A DNA stretch of 64,000 bases, taken from Caballeronia catudaia (GTDB lineage Bacteria; Pseudomonadota; Gammaproteobacteria; Burkholderiales; Burkholderiaceae). Positions 25,121 through 34,465 of this stretch are shown here, piece by piece. A program made the translations under genes and the position numbers. How positions within the stretch are numbered: the stretch's first letter is position 1; every line of letters begins with the position of its first letter. Under the pieces are notes generated by a model, which saw only the letters and a program-made list of their open reading frames with translations, did no database searches and was not told where the DNA came from. Where the stretch lies: the NCBI RefSeq assembly GCF_001544755.2, contig NZ_FCOF02000007.1:62001-126000 (forward strand), in the 5' to 3' direction.

Positions 25121-25836
25121 TCAGAGTGCCTGCGTGCGCGCGGCGGAACGGGCATCGGCGGCCGTGTGCTTCAGCAGGACGGGCGCAAGCTCGCCCGCCA
25201 CCCGCATGCTCGACACGACGACCGTGCGCACGCCGCTGCCTTCGGTAAGCGCGCGCAGGGTTTCGCGCGTCGTCGCACGCGCTTCGATGCGCGGTTCGAT
25301 GACGATCATCCCCCGGCAGCAGGCGGCGAGCATCGCGCGATGTGTACGCATCCACGCGGCGCACAGGCGCGCGTCGTCGGCGGATTCGTGTTCATCGTGC
25401 TCGGCCACCAGCACGAAAGGCGTCGCGAGCTTCACGAGGCGGCGCATCTGCGCGCCCCACACGAACGCGTAGCCGGGCTTCACGGCGCGAGGGCGCACGC
25501 GCACGAGCGGGAAGCGGCTTAGGTCGAAGAGACGCGCGTCGAGCGCGGGCGCGGAAGTCGATTCCGGAAAAAGGTCGGCGGCATTTACGTCGTTCAAAGC
25601 GGTTTTGGGCTCCAGTAGTTGAGCGCGGCAATGAGACTCGGCCAACGTGATCGTCGCGGCACGACGCGCTTTTTCGGCAACGCGCGCGGCGGACTGCGCT
25701 TCGCTTGCCCGGGCGCGTGCGTCCGGGCGTCGCTCCAGGCGCGGCGCGTGGTCTCGAGCACCTTCGCGGCGTTCTCAGTGAGTGAGCGCGTTTCGCCGCG
25801 CGTGCCGATCGTGCGCGCGGTGGATTCGGTGGTCAT
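25121..25836 (-). pseudogene. Fur-controlled hypothetical gene with a frameshift
   Basis: From an ATG at 25836 with an excellent ribosome site (AAAGGAGGG, 7 nt upstream) the frame reads MTTESTARTIGTRGETRS to about codon 41. A second frame then carries the coding signal: RASEAQSAARVAEKARRAAT, then LAESHCRAQLLEPKTALND, then FDLSRFPLVRVRPRAVKPGY, to a stop at 25121. Restoring one C in the CCCGGG at 25708-25713 joins them into a 238-residue protein with a helical N-terminal half and an alpha/beta C-terminal half (MIVIEPRIEA, TVVVSSMRV). I do not recognise the family. The second frame alone could only start at a TTG (25645). The lesion may be real, a programmed shift or an assembly error. Confidence 0.65.
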
Positions 25837-25860
25837 GTCGGCCCTCCTTTCGTGTCGCTC

Positions 25861-25889
25861 ATTGTATTGAGAATCATTCTCACTTACAA
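25861..25889 (-). promoter_or_regulatory. Promoter with Fur box in the spacer
   Basis: On the minus strand TTGTAA (25884-25889) and TACAAT (25861-25866) are spaced by exactly 17 nt. Inside that spacer is the perfect 7-1-7 palindrome TGAGAATCATTCTCA (25868-25882), close to the Fur consensus TGATAATNATTATCA. Iron-loaded Fur would cover the whole promoter, so the downstream gene at 25836 should be induced in iron starvation. Confidence 0.85.
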
Positions 25890-25948
25890 GAGGCGCGTCG
25901 AAGGGCTCGAATTACTGGGACGTCGTCAGCACGGGGACTTGAAGGCCG

Positions 25949-26701
25949 TCAAAACCCGGCGCGCAGAAAGCGCGACAAAATGCCCGACGAATACGTCGCG
26001 GCGATCGATGCGAGGAAGTCGGCGAAAGATGCAGGCGCGGCGGCGTCCGCCGTATCGGAGATGGTGCGCACGACTGCGCACGGCACGTCGTGTTCGTAGC
26101 AGACCTGCGCGATGGCCGCGCCTTCCATTTCGACCGCGAGCGCGTCCGGCAAGGCGTCGCGCAGGGCGAAGAGCGCCTCGTGGCTTGCGATGAAGCGATC
26201 GCCGCTTACGACGAGCCCGCGATGCACGCGCGGCGCGGTCACGGCGAAACGCTCCGACAACGCGCCGCCTTCCTCGGCGATGAACGCATCGGCGGCGGCG
26301 GTGAGCGCATCGGCAAAGGCGCGGTCGGCGTGGAAATGCGCGCGGTCGAGCAGCGGCACCTCGAAGCGGGGAAAGAGCGGAGAGGCGTCGAGATCGTGCT
26401 GCATCAACGCATCCGCGATGACGACATCGCCCACCTGCACGTCCGCGCGAACGCCGCCCGCGACGCCGGTGAAGACGATCGCATCGGCCTCGAAAACGTG
26501 GATCAGCGCGCTCGCGGTCGCGGCCGCCGCCACCTTGCCGATGCGCGCGAGCGTGACCACGACGGCCAGGCCGTGCACATCGCCGACATAGTAATCGCGC
26601 CGCCCGAGCGTCACGGTGCGAACCTCGCCCGCCGAGCGCATCTGCGCGATCAGATCGCCCAGTTCCTGCGGCAGCGCCGCCATGATGCCGAGCCGCTTCA
26701 T
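25949..26701 (-). CDS. mtnN: 5'-methylthioadenosine/S-adenosylhomocysteine nucleosidase
   Basis: A 250-residue cytoplasmic hydrolase that splits MTA and SAH to adenine plus the thioribose sugar, clearing methylation and polyamine by-products. Visible motifs are IMAALPQELGDL at the N-terminus, VFTGVAGGVRADVQVGDVV near 90, the catalytic EMEGAAIAQV near 190 and RTISDTAD near 212 with the active-site Asp. The ATG at 26699-26701 overlaps the uvrD stop (ATGA), so it is translationally coupled to the helicase gene. The length is slightly above the E. coli enzyme (232 residues). Its 3' end leads into the Fur-controlled region. Confidence 0.92.
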   Translation of the reverse strand: MKRLGIMAALPQELGDLIAQMRSAGEVRTVTLGRRDYYVGDVHGLAVVVTLARIGKVAAAATASALIHVFEADAIVFTGVAGGVRADVQVGDVVIADALMQHDLDASPLFPRFEVPLLDRAHFHADRAFADALTAAADAFIAEEGGALSERFAVTAPRVHRGLVVSGDRFIASHEALFALRDALPDALAVEMEGAAIAQVCYEHDVPCAVVRTISDTADAAAPASFADFLASIAATYSSGILSRFLRAGF

Positions 26702-29070
26702 TCGACGGCCTGCAGCTTCGCGACCGCGAGCGCGAGCCACTTCTCGCCGTGGCGCTTGAAGCGCACCTGCGCGCGGGCGTCGCCGCCGGAACCTTCGAGC
26801 GCGGTTACGGTGCCTTCGCCGAACTTCGTGTGGAACACGGCCTGGCCGACCTTGAAGCCGCCTTCGGCCGCGCGCTGCTCGTTCGCGAACGAAGGCAATG
26901 CCGCGCTCGTGGCCTGATCGCGCGCAAAGCCTGCGGAGCCGCCGCGCTCGTGTCCAGGGCGCGCGAACCAGTCGCGGCCCCAGCCGGCGTTGTCGGCGCG
27001 TCCGCCCCAGCGCGCGCCCGGCTCGACCTTCGGCGTGAGCCATTTGAGCGAGCCTTCGGGCAGTTCATCGAAGAACCGCGAGCGGATGTTGTAGCGCGTC
27101 TGCCCATGCAGCATGCGGCTCTGCGCGAACGACAGATAAAGCCGCTCTTTCGCGCGCGTGATCGCCACATATGCGAGACGACGTTCCTCTTCGAGTCCGT
27201 CCGATTCCTGCGCGCTGTTCTCGTGCGGGAACAAGCCCTCTTCCAGCCCGGTGATGAACACCGCCGTGAATTCGAGACCCTTCGCCGCGTGCACGGTCAT
27301 CAGTTGCACGGCATCCTGGCCGGCTTGCGCCTGATTGTCGCCCGCCTCGAGCGATGCATGCGACAGGAATCCCGCGAGCGGCGTCATCGTGTCGGGATTC
27401 TGCGCGGGATCGGTGATACCGGGCGCATCGAGCACTTCGATCTCGCCGTCCTCGCTCACCGCCGCGATCTCCGGCGCCGACGACGCGCCCGGACGCAGCG
27501 GAATCGAACGCGCGGGCGTGTCGAGGCCGTAACCTTCCTCGCTGACGAACGCCGCCGCAGCGTTCACCAGTTCCTGCAAGTTCTCCAGCCGATCCTGCCC
27601 TTCGCGCTCGGTCTCGTAGAACGCGGCAAGGCCGCTCGCGCGCACGACATACTCGACCGTCTCGGGCAGGCTCATCTGCTGCGTCTCGGCGCGCATCTTC
27701 GCGATGAGCGTCGCGAACGCGCCGAGGCTCGACCCCGCCTTGCCGGTGACATACGGCACGGCCGCGGCCATCGAACAGTTGTAGAGGCGCGCGGCGTCGG
27801 CCACTTGCTCGATGGAACGCGCGCCGATGCCCCGCGTCGGGAAATTGACGACGCGCGCGAACGCGGTGTCGTCGTTCGGATTGTCGATCAGACGCAGATA
27901 CGCGAGCGCATGTTTCACTTCCTGACGCTCGAAGAAGCGCAGGCCGCCATAGACGCGATACGGAATGCCCGCGTTCACGAGCGTGTGCTCGATCGTGCGC
28001 GACTGCGCGTTGCTGCGATAAAGCACCGCGACCTCGCCGCGCGACGTGCCCGTATTGATGAGCGCCTTGATCTCCTCGACGATCCAGCCCGCTTCCTGCG
28101 AATCCGTCGCGGCTTCGTAGACGCGCACCGGCTCGCCGTGGCCCGCGTCGGTGCGCAGATTCTTGCCGAGCCGCCGCGAATTATTCGCGATGAGAAAGTT
28201 CGCCGTATCGAGAATATGGCCGTGCGAGCGGTAGTTCTGCTCCAGCTTGATGAGATTGCGCACGCGGAATTCGCGCTCGAAATCGTGCATGTTGCCGACG
28301 TTCGCGCCGCGAAACGCATAGATGGACTGATCGTCGTCGCCGACCGCGAAGATTGCGTTGTGCTCGCCCGCGAGCAGCTTCAGCCACGCGTATTGCAGCT
28401 TGTTCGTGTCCTGAAACTCGTCGACGAGAATGTTGCGAAAACGCGCCTGATAATGCGCGCGCAGCGGCGGATTGTGCGCGAGCAGTTCATAGCAGCGCAG
28501 CAGCAGTTCAGGAAAATCGACGACACCTTCGCGCTGGCATTGCTGATCGTAGGCTTCGTAAAGCTCGACGAACTTGCGGTTGAACGCGTCGGTGGCGTCG
28601 ACGTCCTTCGGACGCAGGCCCTGCTCCTTCGCGTTGTTGATGAAGTACTGGAGGTTCTTCGCCGGATACTTTTCGTCGTCGACGTTCAGGCCCTTCATCA
28701 GCCGCTTGATGGCGGAAAGCTGGTCGGCGGTGTCGAGAATCTGGAAGGTCTGCGGCAGGCCGGCGTCGCGGTAATGCGCGCGCAGCATCCGGTTGCACAG
28801 CCCGTGAAAGGTGCCGATCCACATGCCGCGCGTATCGATGGGCAACAGCGCTGAAAGGCGCGCCATCATCTCGCGCGCGGCCTTGTTCGTGAAGGTGACG
28901 GCGAGCACGGTCGGCGGCGACGCGTAGCCCTGCCGGATCAGCCACGCGATGCGCGTGATGAGCACGCGCGTCTTGCCGCTGCCGGCGCCCGCGAGAATGA
29001 GCGCGGGCTCGTTCGGCAGCGTCACGGCGGCGAGTTGTTCGGGGTTCAGATTCGCGAGCAGGTCGGGCAT
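26698..29070 (-). CDS. uvrD: ATP-dependent DNA helicase UvrD/PcrA
   Basis: A 790-residue superfamily 1A 3'-to-5' helicase used in mismatch and nucleotide excision repair. Walker A is AGAGSGKTRVLITR near residues 27-40, followed by FTNKAAREM, the DEFQDTN motif near 220, GDDDQSIYAFRGA near 245, and the late motifs TVHAAKGLEF and EEERRLAYVAITRA. The C-terminal VFHTKFGEGTVTALEG forms the Tudor-like RNA-polymerase-binding element of the PcrA/UvrD family. The gene is divergent from valS, and a TATAAT box at 29116-29121 on the minus strand is a likely -10. Confidence 0.95.
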   Translation of the reverse strand: MPDLLANLNPEQLAAVTLPNEPALILAGAGSGKTRVLITRIAWLIRQGYASPPTVLAVTFTNKAAREMMARLSALLPIDTRGMWIGTFHGLCNRMLRAHYRDAGLPQTFQILDTADQLSAIKRLMKGLNVDDEKYPAKNLQYFINNAKEQGLRPKDVDATDAFNRKFVELYEAYDQQCQREGVVDFPELLLRCYELLAHNPPLRAHYQARFRNILVDEFQDTNKLQYAWLKLLAGEHNAIFAVGDDDQSIYAFRGANVGNMHDFEREFRVRNLIKLEQNYRSHGHILDTANFLIANNSRRLGKNLRTDAGHGEPVRVYEAATDSQEAGWIVEEIKALINTGTSRGEVAVLYRSNAQSRTIEHTLVNAGIPYRVYGGLRFFERQEVKHALAYLRLIDNPNDDTAFARVVNFPTRGIGARSIEQVADAARLYNCSMAAAVPYVTGKAGSSLGAFATLIAKMRAETQQMSLPETVEYVVRASGLAAFYETEREGQDRLENLQELVNAAAAFVSEEGYGLDTPARSIPLRPGASSAPEIAAVSEDGEIEVLDAPGITDPAQNPDTMTPLAGFLSHASLEAGDNQAQAGQDAVQLMTVHAAKGLEFTAVFITGLEEGLFPHENSAQESDGLEEERRLAYVAITRAKERLYLSFAQSRMLHGQTRYNIRSRFFDELPEGSLKWLTPKVEPGARWGGRADNAGWGRDWFARPGHERGGSAGFARDQATSAALPSFANEQRAAEGGFKVGQAVFHTKFGEGTVTALEGSGGDARAQVRFKRHGEKWLALAVAKLQAVE

Positions 29071-29115
29071 GGAAAAGTCAGACGGCGGAGAAACGGCGCA
29101 AACGGCGGGCCGACC

Positions 29116-29206
29116 ATTATAAGACCGCGCCGATGGCGGCGTTTCGGCTTAAGCCATTCGGCCGAGGGGCCGAAAACGTCGGCCCAGACTTGGAGAACCT
29201 TATAAT
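29116..29206. promoter_or_regulatory. Divergent promoter region uvrD/valS
   Basis: Perfect TATAAT hexamers occur on the minus strand at 29116-29121 (for uvrD) and on the plus strand at 29201-29206 (for valS). I do not see strong -35 boxes at 17-nt spacing for either, so the assignment rests on the -10 match and position. Confidence 0.45.
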
Positions 29207-29254
29207 TGGGGATTCCCCCGCATTTTTTCACGCTTTTTTTCGGCAGATTCCACA

Positions 29255-32122
29255 ATGAGCGACAACACGCTTGCCAAGAGCTTCGAGCCTCAAAACATCG
29301 AGTCCCAATGGGGCCCGGAATGGGAAAAACGCGGGCTGTCCGCGCCCACGTTCCGGGACGGCGCGAAGAACTTCTCCATCCAGTTGCCGCCGCCGAACGT
29401 CACCGGCACGCTGCACATGGGGCACGCGTTCAATCAGACCATCATGGACGGCCTGACGCGCTATCACCGCATGCTCGGCGAGAACACGCTGTGGGTGCCC
29501 GGCACGGACCACGCCGGCATCGCGACGCAGATCGTCGTGGAGCGTCAGCTCGATGCGCAAGGCATCTCGCGCCACGACCTCGGCCGCGAGGAATTCGTCA
29601 AGCGCGTGTGGGCCTGGAAGCAGCAGTCCGGCTCGACCATCACGAATCAGATGCGGCGCCTGGGTGCGTCGATCGACTGGTCGCGCGAATATTTCACGAT
29701 GGACGACAAGATGTCGGCCGCCGTGCGCGATGTCTTCGTCACGCTCTATAAGCAAGGGCTCATCTATCGCGGCAAGCGGCTCGTCAACTGGGACCCGGTG
29801 CTCGGCACGGCGGTGTCGGACCTCGAAGTGGTGAGCGAGGAAGAGAACGGCAGCCTGTGGCATATCCAGTATCCGCTTCCGGACGGCTCGGGCCATCTGA
29901 CGGTGGCGACCACCCGCCCGGAAACCATGCTCGGCGACGTCGCCGTGATGGTGCATCCGGAAGACGAGCGCTATCAGCATCTCATCGGCAAGACAGTGAC
30001 GTTGCCGCTGTGCGATCGCGAAATCCCGGTCATCGCCGACGAATACGTCGATCGCGAATTCGGCACGGGCGTCGTGAAAGTCACGCCCGCGCACGACTTC
30101 AACGACTACGCCGTCGGCCAGCGTCACAAGCTGCCGCAGATCGAAATTCTCACGCTCGACGCGAAGATCAACGACAACGCGCCGGAGAAGTATCGCGGCA
30201 TGGATCGTTTCGATGCGCGCAAGGCCGTCGTGAAGGATCTCGAAGCGCTCGGCCTGCTCGAATCCGTGAAGCCGCACAAGCTGATGGTGCCGCGCGGCGA
30301 CCGCACGCAGGTCGTCATCGAGCCGATGCTCACGGACCAGTGGTTCGTCGCGATGACCAAGCCCGCGCCGGAAGGCACGTTCAATCCCGGCAAGTCGATC
30401 ACGGAAACATCGCTCGATGTCGTGCGCAGCGGCCAGATCAGGTTCGTGCCGGAGAACTGGACCACGACCTACTATCAATGGCTCGAAAACATCCAGGACT
30501 GGTGCATCTCGCGTCAGCTCTGGTGGGGTCATCAGATTCCGGCATGGTACGGCGAGAACGGCGAGATCTTCGTCGCGAAGACGGAAGACGAAGCCCGCGC
30601 CGAAGCCGACGCGCAAGGCTACAAAGGCGCATTGAAGCGCGATGAAGACGTGCTCGACACGTGGTTCTCGTCCGCGCTCGTGCCCTTCTCGTCGCTCGGC
30701 TGGCCGAACGAAACGAAGGAGCTGAAGGCGTTCCTGCCGTCGTCGGTGCTCGTGACGGGCTTCGACATCATCTTCTTCTGGGTCGCCAGAATGGTGATGA
30801 TGACCACGCATTTCACCGGCAAGGTGCCCTTCGACACCGTTTATGTGCACGGCCTCGTGCGCGATGCCGAAGGCCAGAAGATGTCGAAGAGCAAGGGCAA
30901 CACGCTCGATCCGATCGATATCGTCGATGGCATCGACCTCGAATCGCTCGTCGCGAAGCGCACGGCCGGCCTCATGAATCCGAAGGCCGCCGCGCAGATC
31001 GAAAAAAAGACGCGCAAGGAATTTCCCGAGGGCATTCCGTCGTTCGGCACGGACGCGCTGCGCTTCACGATGGCGTCGATGGCCACGCTCGGCCGCAACG
31101 TCAACTTCGATCTCGCGCGCTGCGAGGGTTATCGCAATTTCTGCAACAAGCTCTGGAACGCCACGCGTTTCGTGCTGATGAATTGCGAAGGCCACGATTG
31201 CGGCTTCGCGAATCCCGGCGCGTGCAAGCCTGGCGATTGCGGCCCCGGCGGCTACACGGACTTCTCGCAGGCCGACCGCTGGATCGTGTCGCTTCTGCAG
31301 CGCACGGCAAGCGAAGTCGAGAAAGGCTTCGCGGATTATCGCTTCGACAACGTCGCGAGCGCGATCTACAAGTTCGTGTGGGACGAGTACTGCGACTGGT
31401 ATCTCGAACTCGCGAAGGTGCAGATCCAGACCGGCACGCCGGAACAGCAGACCGCGACGCGGCGCACGCTTTTGCGCGTGCTCGAAACGGTGCTGCGCCT
31501 CGCGCATCCGATCATTCCGTTCATCACGGAAGCGTTGTGGCAGAAGGTCGCGCCATTGACCGATGCGTATCCGCAGGGCGCGCAGGAGGGCGAAGCGTCG
31601 ATCATGACGCAGCCGTATCCGCGCGTGGAGCAGAAAAAAATCGACGAGTCCGCAGAACAGTGGGCCGCCGAACTGAAGACTGTCATCGATGCATGTCGTA
31701 ATCTGCGCGGCGAAATGAATCTGTCGCCCGCGGTGAAGGTGCCGTTGCTCGCGCACGGCGACGCGGCGCGCCTTTCCGCGTTCGCGCCGTATGTCGCGGC
31801 GCTCGCGCGTCTTTCCGAAGTGACGATCATCGACGACGAAGCCGCGCTCGACAGGGAAGCTCACGGTGCGCCGGTGGCGATCGTCGGCAGCAGCAAGCTG
31901 GTTCTGAAAGTCGAGATCGATGTCGCTGCGGAACGCGAGCGTCTGACGAAGGAAGTCGAGCGTCTGAACGCCGAGGTCGAAAAATGTAACGCGAAGCTCG
32001 GCAATGAAAGCTTTGTTTCAAAAGCGCCGGCCGCTGTCGTTGAACAGGAGCGCAAAAGGCTGGCAGAATACGGAACCACTATCGAGAAGCTCCAGGCGCA
32101 ATTGTTGCGTTTGCCTGTCTGA
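29255..32122 (+). CDS. valS: Valine--tRNA ligase
   Basis: A 955-residue class I aminoacyl-tRNA synthetase that charges tRNA(Val). The HIGH-type motif is [14 protein letters not shown] near residues 46-59. The CP1 editing domain starts near [14 protein letters not shown] (about 225). The KMSKS-type motif is QKMSKSKGN near 543. The C-terminal coiled coil ([20 protein letters not shown]) that contacts tRNA ends the protein. The length is normal for the bacterial enzyme. galU follows after 74 nt on the same strand. Confidence 0.97.
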   Translation: MSDNTLAKSFEPQNIESQWGPEWEKRGLSAPTFRDGAKNFSIQLPPPNVTGTLHMGHAFNQTIMDGLTRYHRMLGENTLWVPGTDHAGIATQIVVERQLDAQGISRHDLGREEFVKRVWAWKQQSGSTITNQMRRLGASIDWSREYFTMDDKMSAAVRDVFVTLYKQGLIYRGKRLVNWDPVLGTAVSDLEVVSEEENGSLWHIQYPLPDGSGHLTVATTRPETMLGDVAVMVHPEDERYQHLIGKTVTLPLCDREIPVIADEYVDREFGTGVVKVTPAHDFNDYAVGQRHKLPQIEILTLDAKINDNAPEKYRGMDRFDARKAVVKDLEALGLLESVKPHKLMVPRGDRTQVVIEPMLTDQWFVAMTKPAPEGTFNPGKSITETSLDVVRSGQIRFVPENWTTTYYQWLENIQDWCISRQLWWGHQIPAWYGENGEIFVAKTEDEARAEADAQGYKGALKRDEDVLDTWFSSALVPFSSLGWPNETKELKAFLPSSVLVTGFDIIFFWVARMVMMTTHFTGKVPFDTVYVHGLVRDAEGQKMSKSKGNTLDPIDIVDGIDLESLVAKRTAGLMNPKAAAQIEKKTRKEFPEGIPSFGTDALRFTMASMATLGRNVNFDLARCEGYRNFCNKLWNATRFVLMNCEGHDCGFANPGACKPGDCGPGGYTDFSQADRWIVSLLQRTASEVEKGFADYRFDNVASAIYKFVWDEYCDWYLELAKVQIQTGTPEQQTATRRTLLRVLETVLRLAHPIIPFITEALWQKVAPLTDAYPQGAQEGEASIMTQPYPRVEQKKIDESAEQWAAELKTVIDACRNLRGEMNLSPAVKVPLLAHGDAARLSAFAPYVAALARLSEVTIIDDEAALDREAHGAPVAIVGSSKLVLKVEIDVAAERERLTKEVERLNAEVEKCNAKLGNESFVSKAPAAVVEQERKRLAEYGTTIEKLQAQLLRLPV

Positions 32123-32196
32123 ATCGGGAATTCGAAGCACGAGTCGATCCAGCGGTTATCTCGACGTTCTAAATGTTTTAAGAGGATCAGGGTCAC

Positions 32197-33078
32197 ATGC
32201 TAAAAGTTACCAAAGCGGTTTTCCCCGTCGCGGGTCTGGGTACGCGGTTTCTTCCCGCGACCAAGGCCAGCCCGAAGGAAATGCTGCCAGTCGTGGACAA
32301 GCCGCTGATTCAGTACGCGGTCGAAGAAGCGATGGCGGCCGGCATTACCGAGATGATCTTCGTCACGGGCCGCAGCAAGCGCGCCATTGAAGACCATTTC
32401 GACAAGTCCTATGAAATCGAAGCGGAGCTCGAAGCGCGCGGCAAGGACAAGCTGCTCGAACTCGTGCGCAGCATCAAGCCGAGCCACGTCGACTGCTTTT
32501 ACGTGCGTCAGGCCGAAGCGCTCGGTCTGGGCCACGCCGTGCTGTGCGCGGAGAAGCTCGTCGGCGACAACCCGTTCGCCGTGATCCTCGCGGACGATCT
32601 GCTGTACGGCAGGCCGCCCGTGATGTCGCAGATGATCGAAGTCTTCGACCACTATCACAGCTCGGTCATCGGCGTCGAAGAAATCCCGCCGCAGGATTCG
32701 AAGTCGTACGGCGTGATCGACGGCAAGGAATGGGAAGACAATATCTTCAAGCTGTCGGGCATCGTCGAGAAGCCGGAGCCGGCGGTGGCGCCGTCGAACC
32801 TGGGCGTCGTCGGTCGCTATGTGCTGAAGCCGCGCGTCTTCGACCACATCCGGGCGCTCAAGCCGGGCGCGGGCGGCGAACTGCAACTGACGGACGCGAT
32901 CCAGTCGCTGCTGTCGGACGAGCAAGTGCTCGCGTACAAATATCACGGCACGCGCTTCGACTGCGGCAGCAAGCTGGGCTATCTGAAGGCGACGGTGGAG
33001 TTCGCGCTGCGCCATCCGGAAGTGAAGCAGGAATTCGAGGAATATCTGCGTAATCGCGCGCCGATTCTCGAAGGCTGA
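32197..33078 (+). CDS. galU: UTP--glucose-1-phosphate uridylyltransferase
   Basis: A 293-residue nucleotidyltransferase that makes UDP-glucose for exopolysaccharide, lipopolysaccharide and trehalose synthesis. The N-terminal nucleotide-binding signature FPVAGLGTRFLPATKASPKE is at residues 8-27, followed by LPVVDKPLIQYAVEEA. ADDLLYG near 130 and EKPEPAVAPSNLGVVGRYVL near 190-210 hold the sugar-phosphate and metal-binding positions. AGAGGA lies about 10 nt upstream of the ATG. A bidirectional terminator follows directly. Confidence 0.95.
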   Translation: MLKVTKAVFPVAGLGTRFLPATKASPKEMLPVVDKPLIQYAVEEAMAAGITEMIFVTGRSKRAIEDHFDKSYEIEAELEARGKDKLLELVRSIKPSHVDCFYVRQAEALGLGHAVLCAEKLVGDNPFAVILADDLLYGRPPVMSQMIEVFDHYHSSVIGVEEIPPQDSKSYGVIDGKEWEDNIFKLSGIVEKPEPAVAPSNLGVVGRYVLKPRVFDHIRALKPGAGGELQLTDAIQSLLSDEQVLAYKYHGTRFDCGSKLGYLKATVEFALRHPEVKQEFEEYLRNRAPILEG

Positions 33079-33094
33079 TATCAGCGTTACAGCC

Positions 33095-33136
33095 CAAAAA
33101 AATGCCCGTCACCTGCGTGACGGGCATTTTGCTTTT
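33095..33136. terminator. Bidirectional terminator between galU and tusA
   Basis: A stem of AAAATGCCCGTCAC pairing with GTGACGGGCATTTT around the loop CTGC, with an A-run on the left and T-runs on the right (TTTTGCTTTT). It can terminate galU on the plus strand and tusA on the minus strand. Confidence 0.88.
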
Positions 33137-33155
33137 GGGCGCCTGCTTGCGGACA

Positions 33156-33383
33156 TCAGCGCCGCCGCATCAGGAAGATGAACGTCTTGTCCTGCGCCGT
33201 CGCTTCGACGATCTCATTGCCGGTCTGCCTGGCGAACGCCGCGAAATCGCGCTGCGATCCCGGGTCGGTCGCGAGCACTTTCAGAATCTGGCCGCTCGTC
33301 ATGTCGGCGAGCGCCTTCTTGGCCCGCAGAATCGGCAACGGGCAAGCGAGCCCGCGCGCATCGACTTCCTTGTGAACTTCCAT
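33156..33383 (-). CDS. tusA: TusA family sulfurtransferase
   Basis: A 75-residue cytoplasmic sulfur-carrier protein. The motif DARGLACPLPILRAKKAL at residues 8-25 contains the single active Cys in the CPxP signature that carries persulfide sulfur to tRNA thiolation or other pathways. TDPGSQRDFAAFARQTGN forms the second half of the two-layer fold. I chose the ATG at 33383; the open frame extends upstream without support. The gene is alone on the minus strand between two terminating ends. Confidence 0.9.
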   Translation of the reverse strand: MEVHKEVDARGLACPLPILRAKKALADMTSGQILKVLATDPGSQRDFAAFARQTGNEIVEATAQDKTFIFLMRRR

Positions 33384-33448
33384 CGCGATTGAACCTTTCC
33401 TTTGCCTGTGGGATGAGCGCTCGGTGAGGTTCGATTTTAACGCACCAC

Positions 33449-34465
33449 TCACAACTCCACCGCCCGCCCTCTCTCATAGGCCTCCCGCATCGCGATGCCG
33501 ATGCGCGTCGCTTCCCGCGCATCGTCGAGCGTCAGTCCGGTCGGCGTGCCATGCGTCAGCGAAACCACGAACGCCTGTGCCTCGCGCAAGAACGCATCTT
33601 CGAAACGCTCGAAGAACGTCGGCGTGCACGTGTTGCGCATGCCCTGCGCATCGGCGATCTCGACGCGATTCGCCCGCGGATTGCGCCCCACCGACAACGC
33701 CCCCGCCGTGCCGATCACTTCCGTCTGCGTGTCGTGACCGTGCGCCATCGTGCGTGAAGCGTAGAGCACGGCCAGCCGCCCGTCGTCGAACTCGATGGTG
33801 CCCACGCCGTTATCGATATCGCCGCACTCGCGCAGGCCTTCGTGAATCGCGATCGTCCCGCTCGCAACCACGCGCTTCGGCCTGGGATTGCCGAGCAGCC
33901 AGCGCGCGAGATCGATGTCGTGCACGCTGCAATCGAGAAAAAGCCCGCCCGATGTCGGCGCGAACCGCACGAAGAAACCGTCGGGATCGTTCTTGTCGCA
34001 GGTCTGCGAGCGCACCATGAACGGCCTGCCGATGACGCCCTTCGCGATGCCATCGAACGCATCGCGATAGCTCGCATCGAAACGCCGCACGAAGCCGATC
34101 ATCACCTGCAGATGCGGATGACGCGCGTGCGCTTCGATCACGGCATCGCATTCGGCGAGATCGAGCGACAGCGGTTTCTCGCAGAAAACGTGCTTGCCCG
34201 CGCGCAACGCGGCGATGATCTGGCGCGCGTGAAGGGACGTCGGCGTGACGAGCCACACCGCATCGATCGATGCGTCGGCGAGCAGTTCATCGTAGTCCGC
34301 GTAAAGCGCGAGCTCGGGCACGCCCGACGCCGCCCACTCGCGCTCTTCCCGAACCGGGCTGCACGCCGCGGCGAGCTTCGCGCCCGGCACATGCCAGGCA
34401 AGATTCTCCGCATGCCGACGCCCGAGCCGGCCCAATCCGACGATGCCCACGCGCACCGGATTCAT
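33449..34465 (-). CDS. Gfo/Idh/MocA oxidoreductase, likely inositol dehydrogenase
   Basis: A 338-residue NAD(P)-dependent dehydrogenase. The Rossmann motif GIVGLGRLGRRHAENLA starts at residue 8, the catalytic-loop EKPLSLD near 97 contains the conserved Lys, and the C-terminal domain has GGLFLDCSVHDIDLARWLLG near 170-190. It overlaps iolG by 4 nt and lies in the iol locus, so oxidation of an inositol isomer such as scyllo-inositol (the role of IolX or IolW in Bacillus) is a reasonable guess, but the substrate is not shown by sequence. The protein is about as long as iolG and is a paralogue rather than a copy of it. Confidence 0.85.
   Translation of the reverse strand: MNPVRVGIVGLGRLGRRHAENLAWHVPGAKLAAACSPVREEREWAASGVPELALYADYDELLADASIDAVWLVTPTSLHARQIIAALRAGKHVFCEKPLSLDLAECDAVIEAHARHPHLQVMIGFVRRFDASYRDAFDGIAKGVIGRPFMVRSQTCDKNDPDGFFVRFAPTSGGLFLDCSVHDIDLARWLLGNPRPKRVVASGTIAIHEGLRECGDIDNGVGTIEFDDGRLAVLYASRTMAHGHDTQTEVIGTAGALSVGRNPRANRVEIADAQGMRNTCTPTFFERFEDAFLREAQAFVVSLTHGTPTGLTLDDAREATRIGIAMREAYERGRAVEL

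Noticed and set aside
25392..25631. 79-codon minus-strand frame within the Fur-controlled gene
   Set aside because: Arg-rich third-frame shadow; the two other frames carry the continuous coding signal.
29228..31864. 878-codon minus-strand frame opposite valS
   Set aside because: Antisense shadow of valS; the same pattern recurs opposite uvrD and alaS in this GC-rich DNA.
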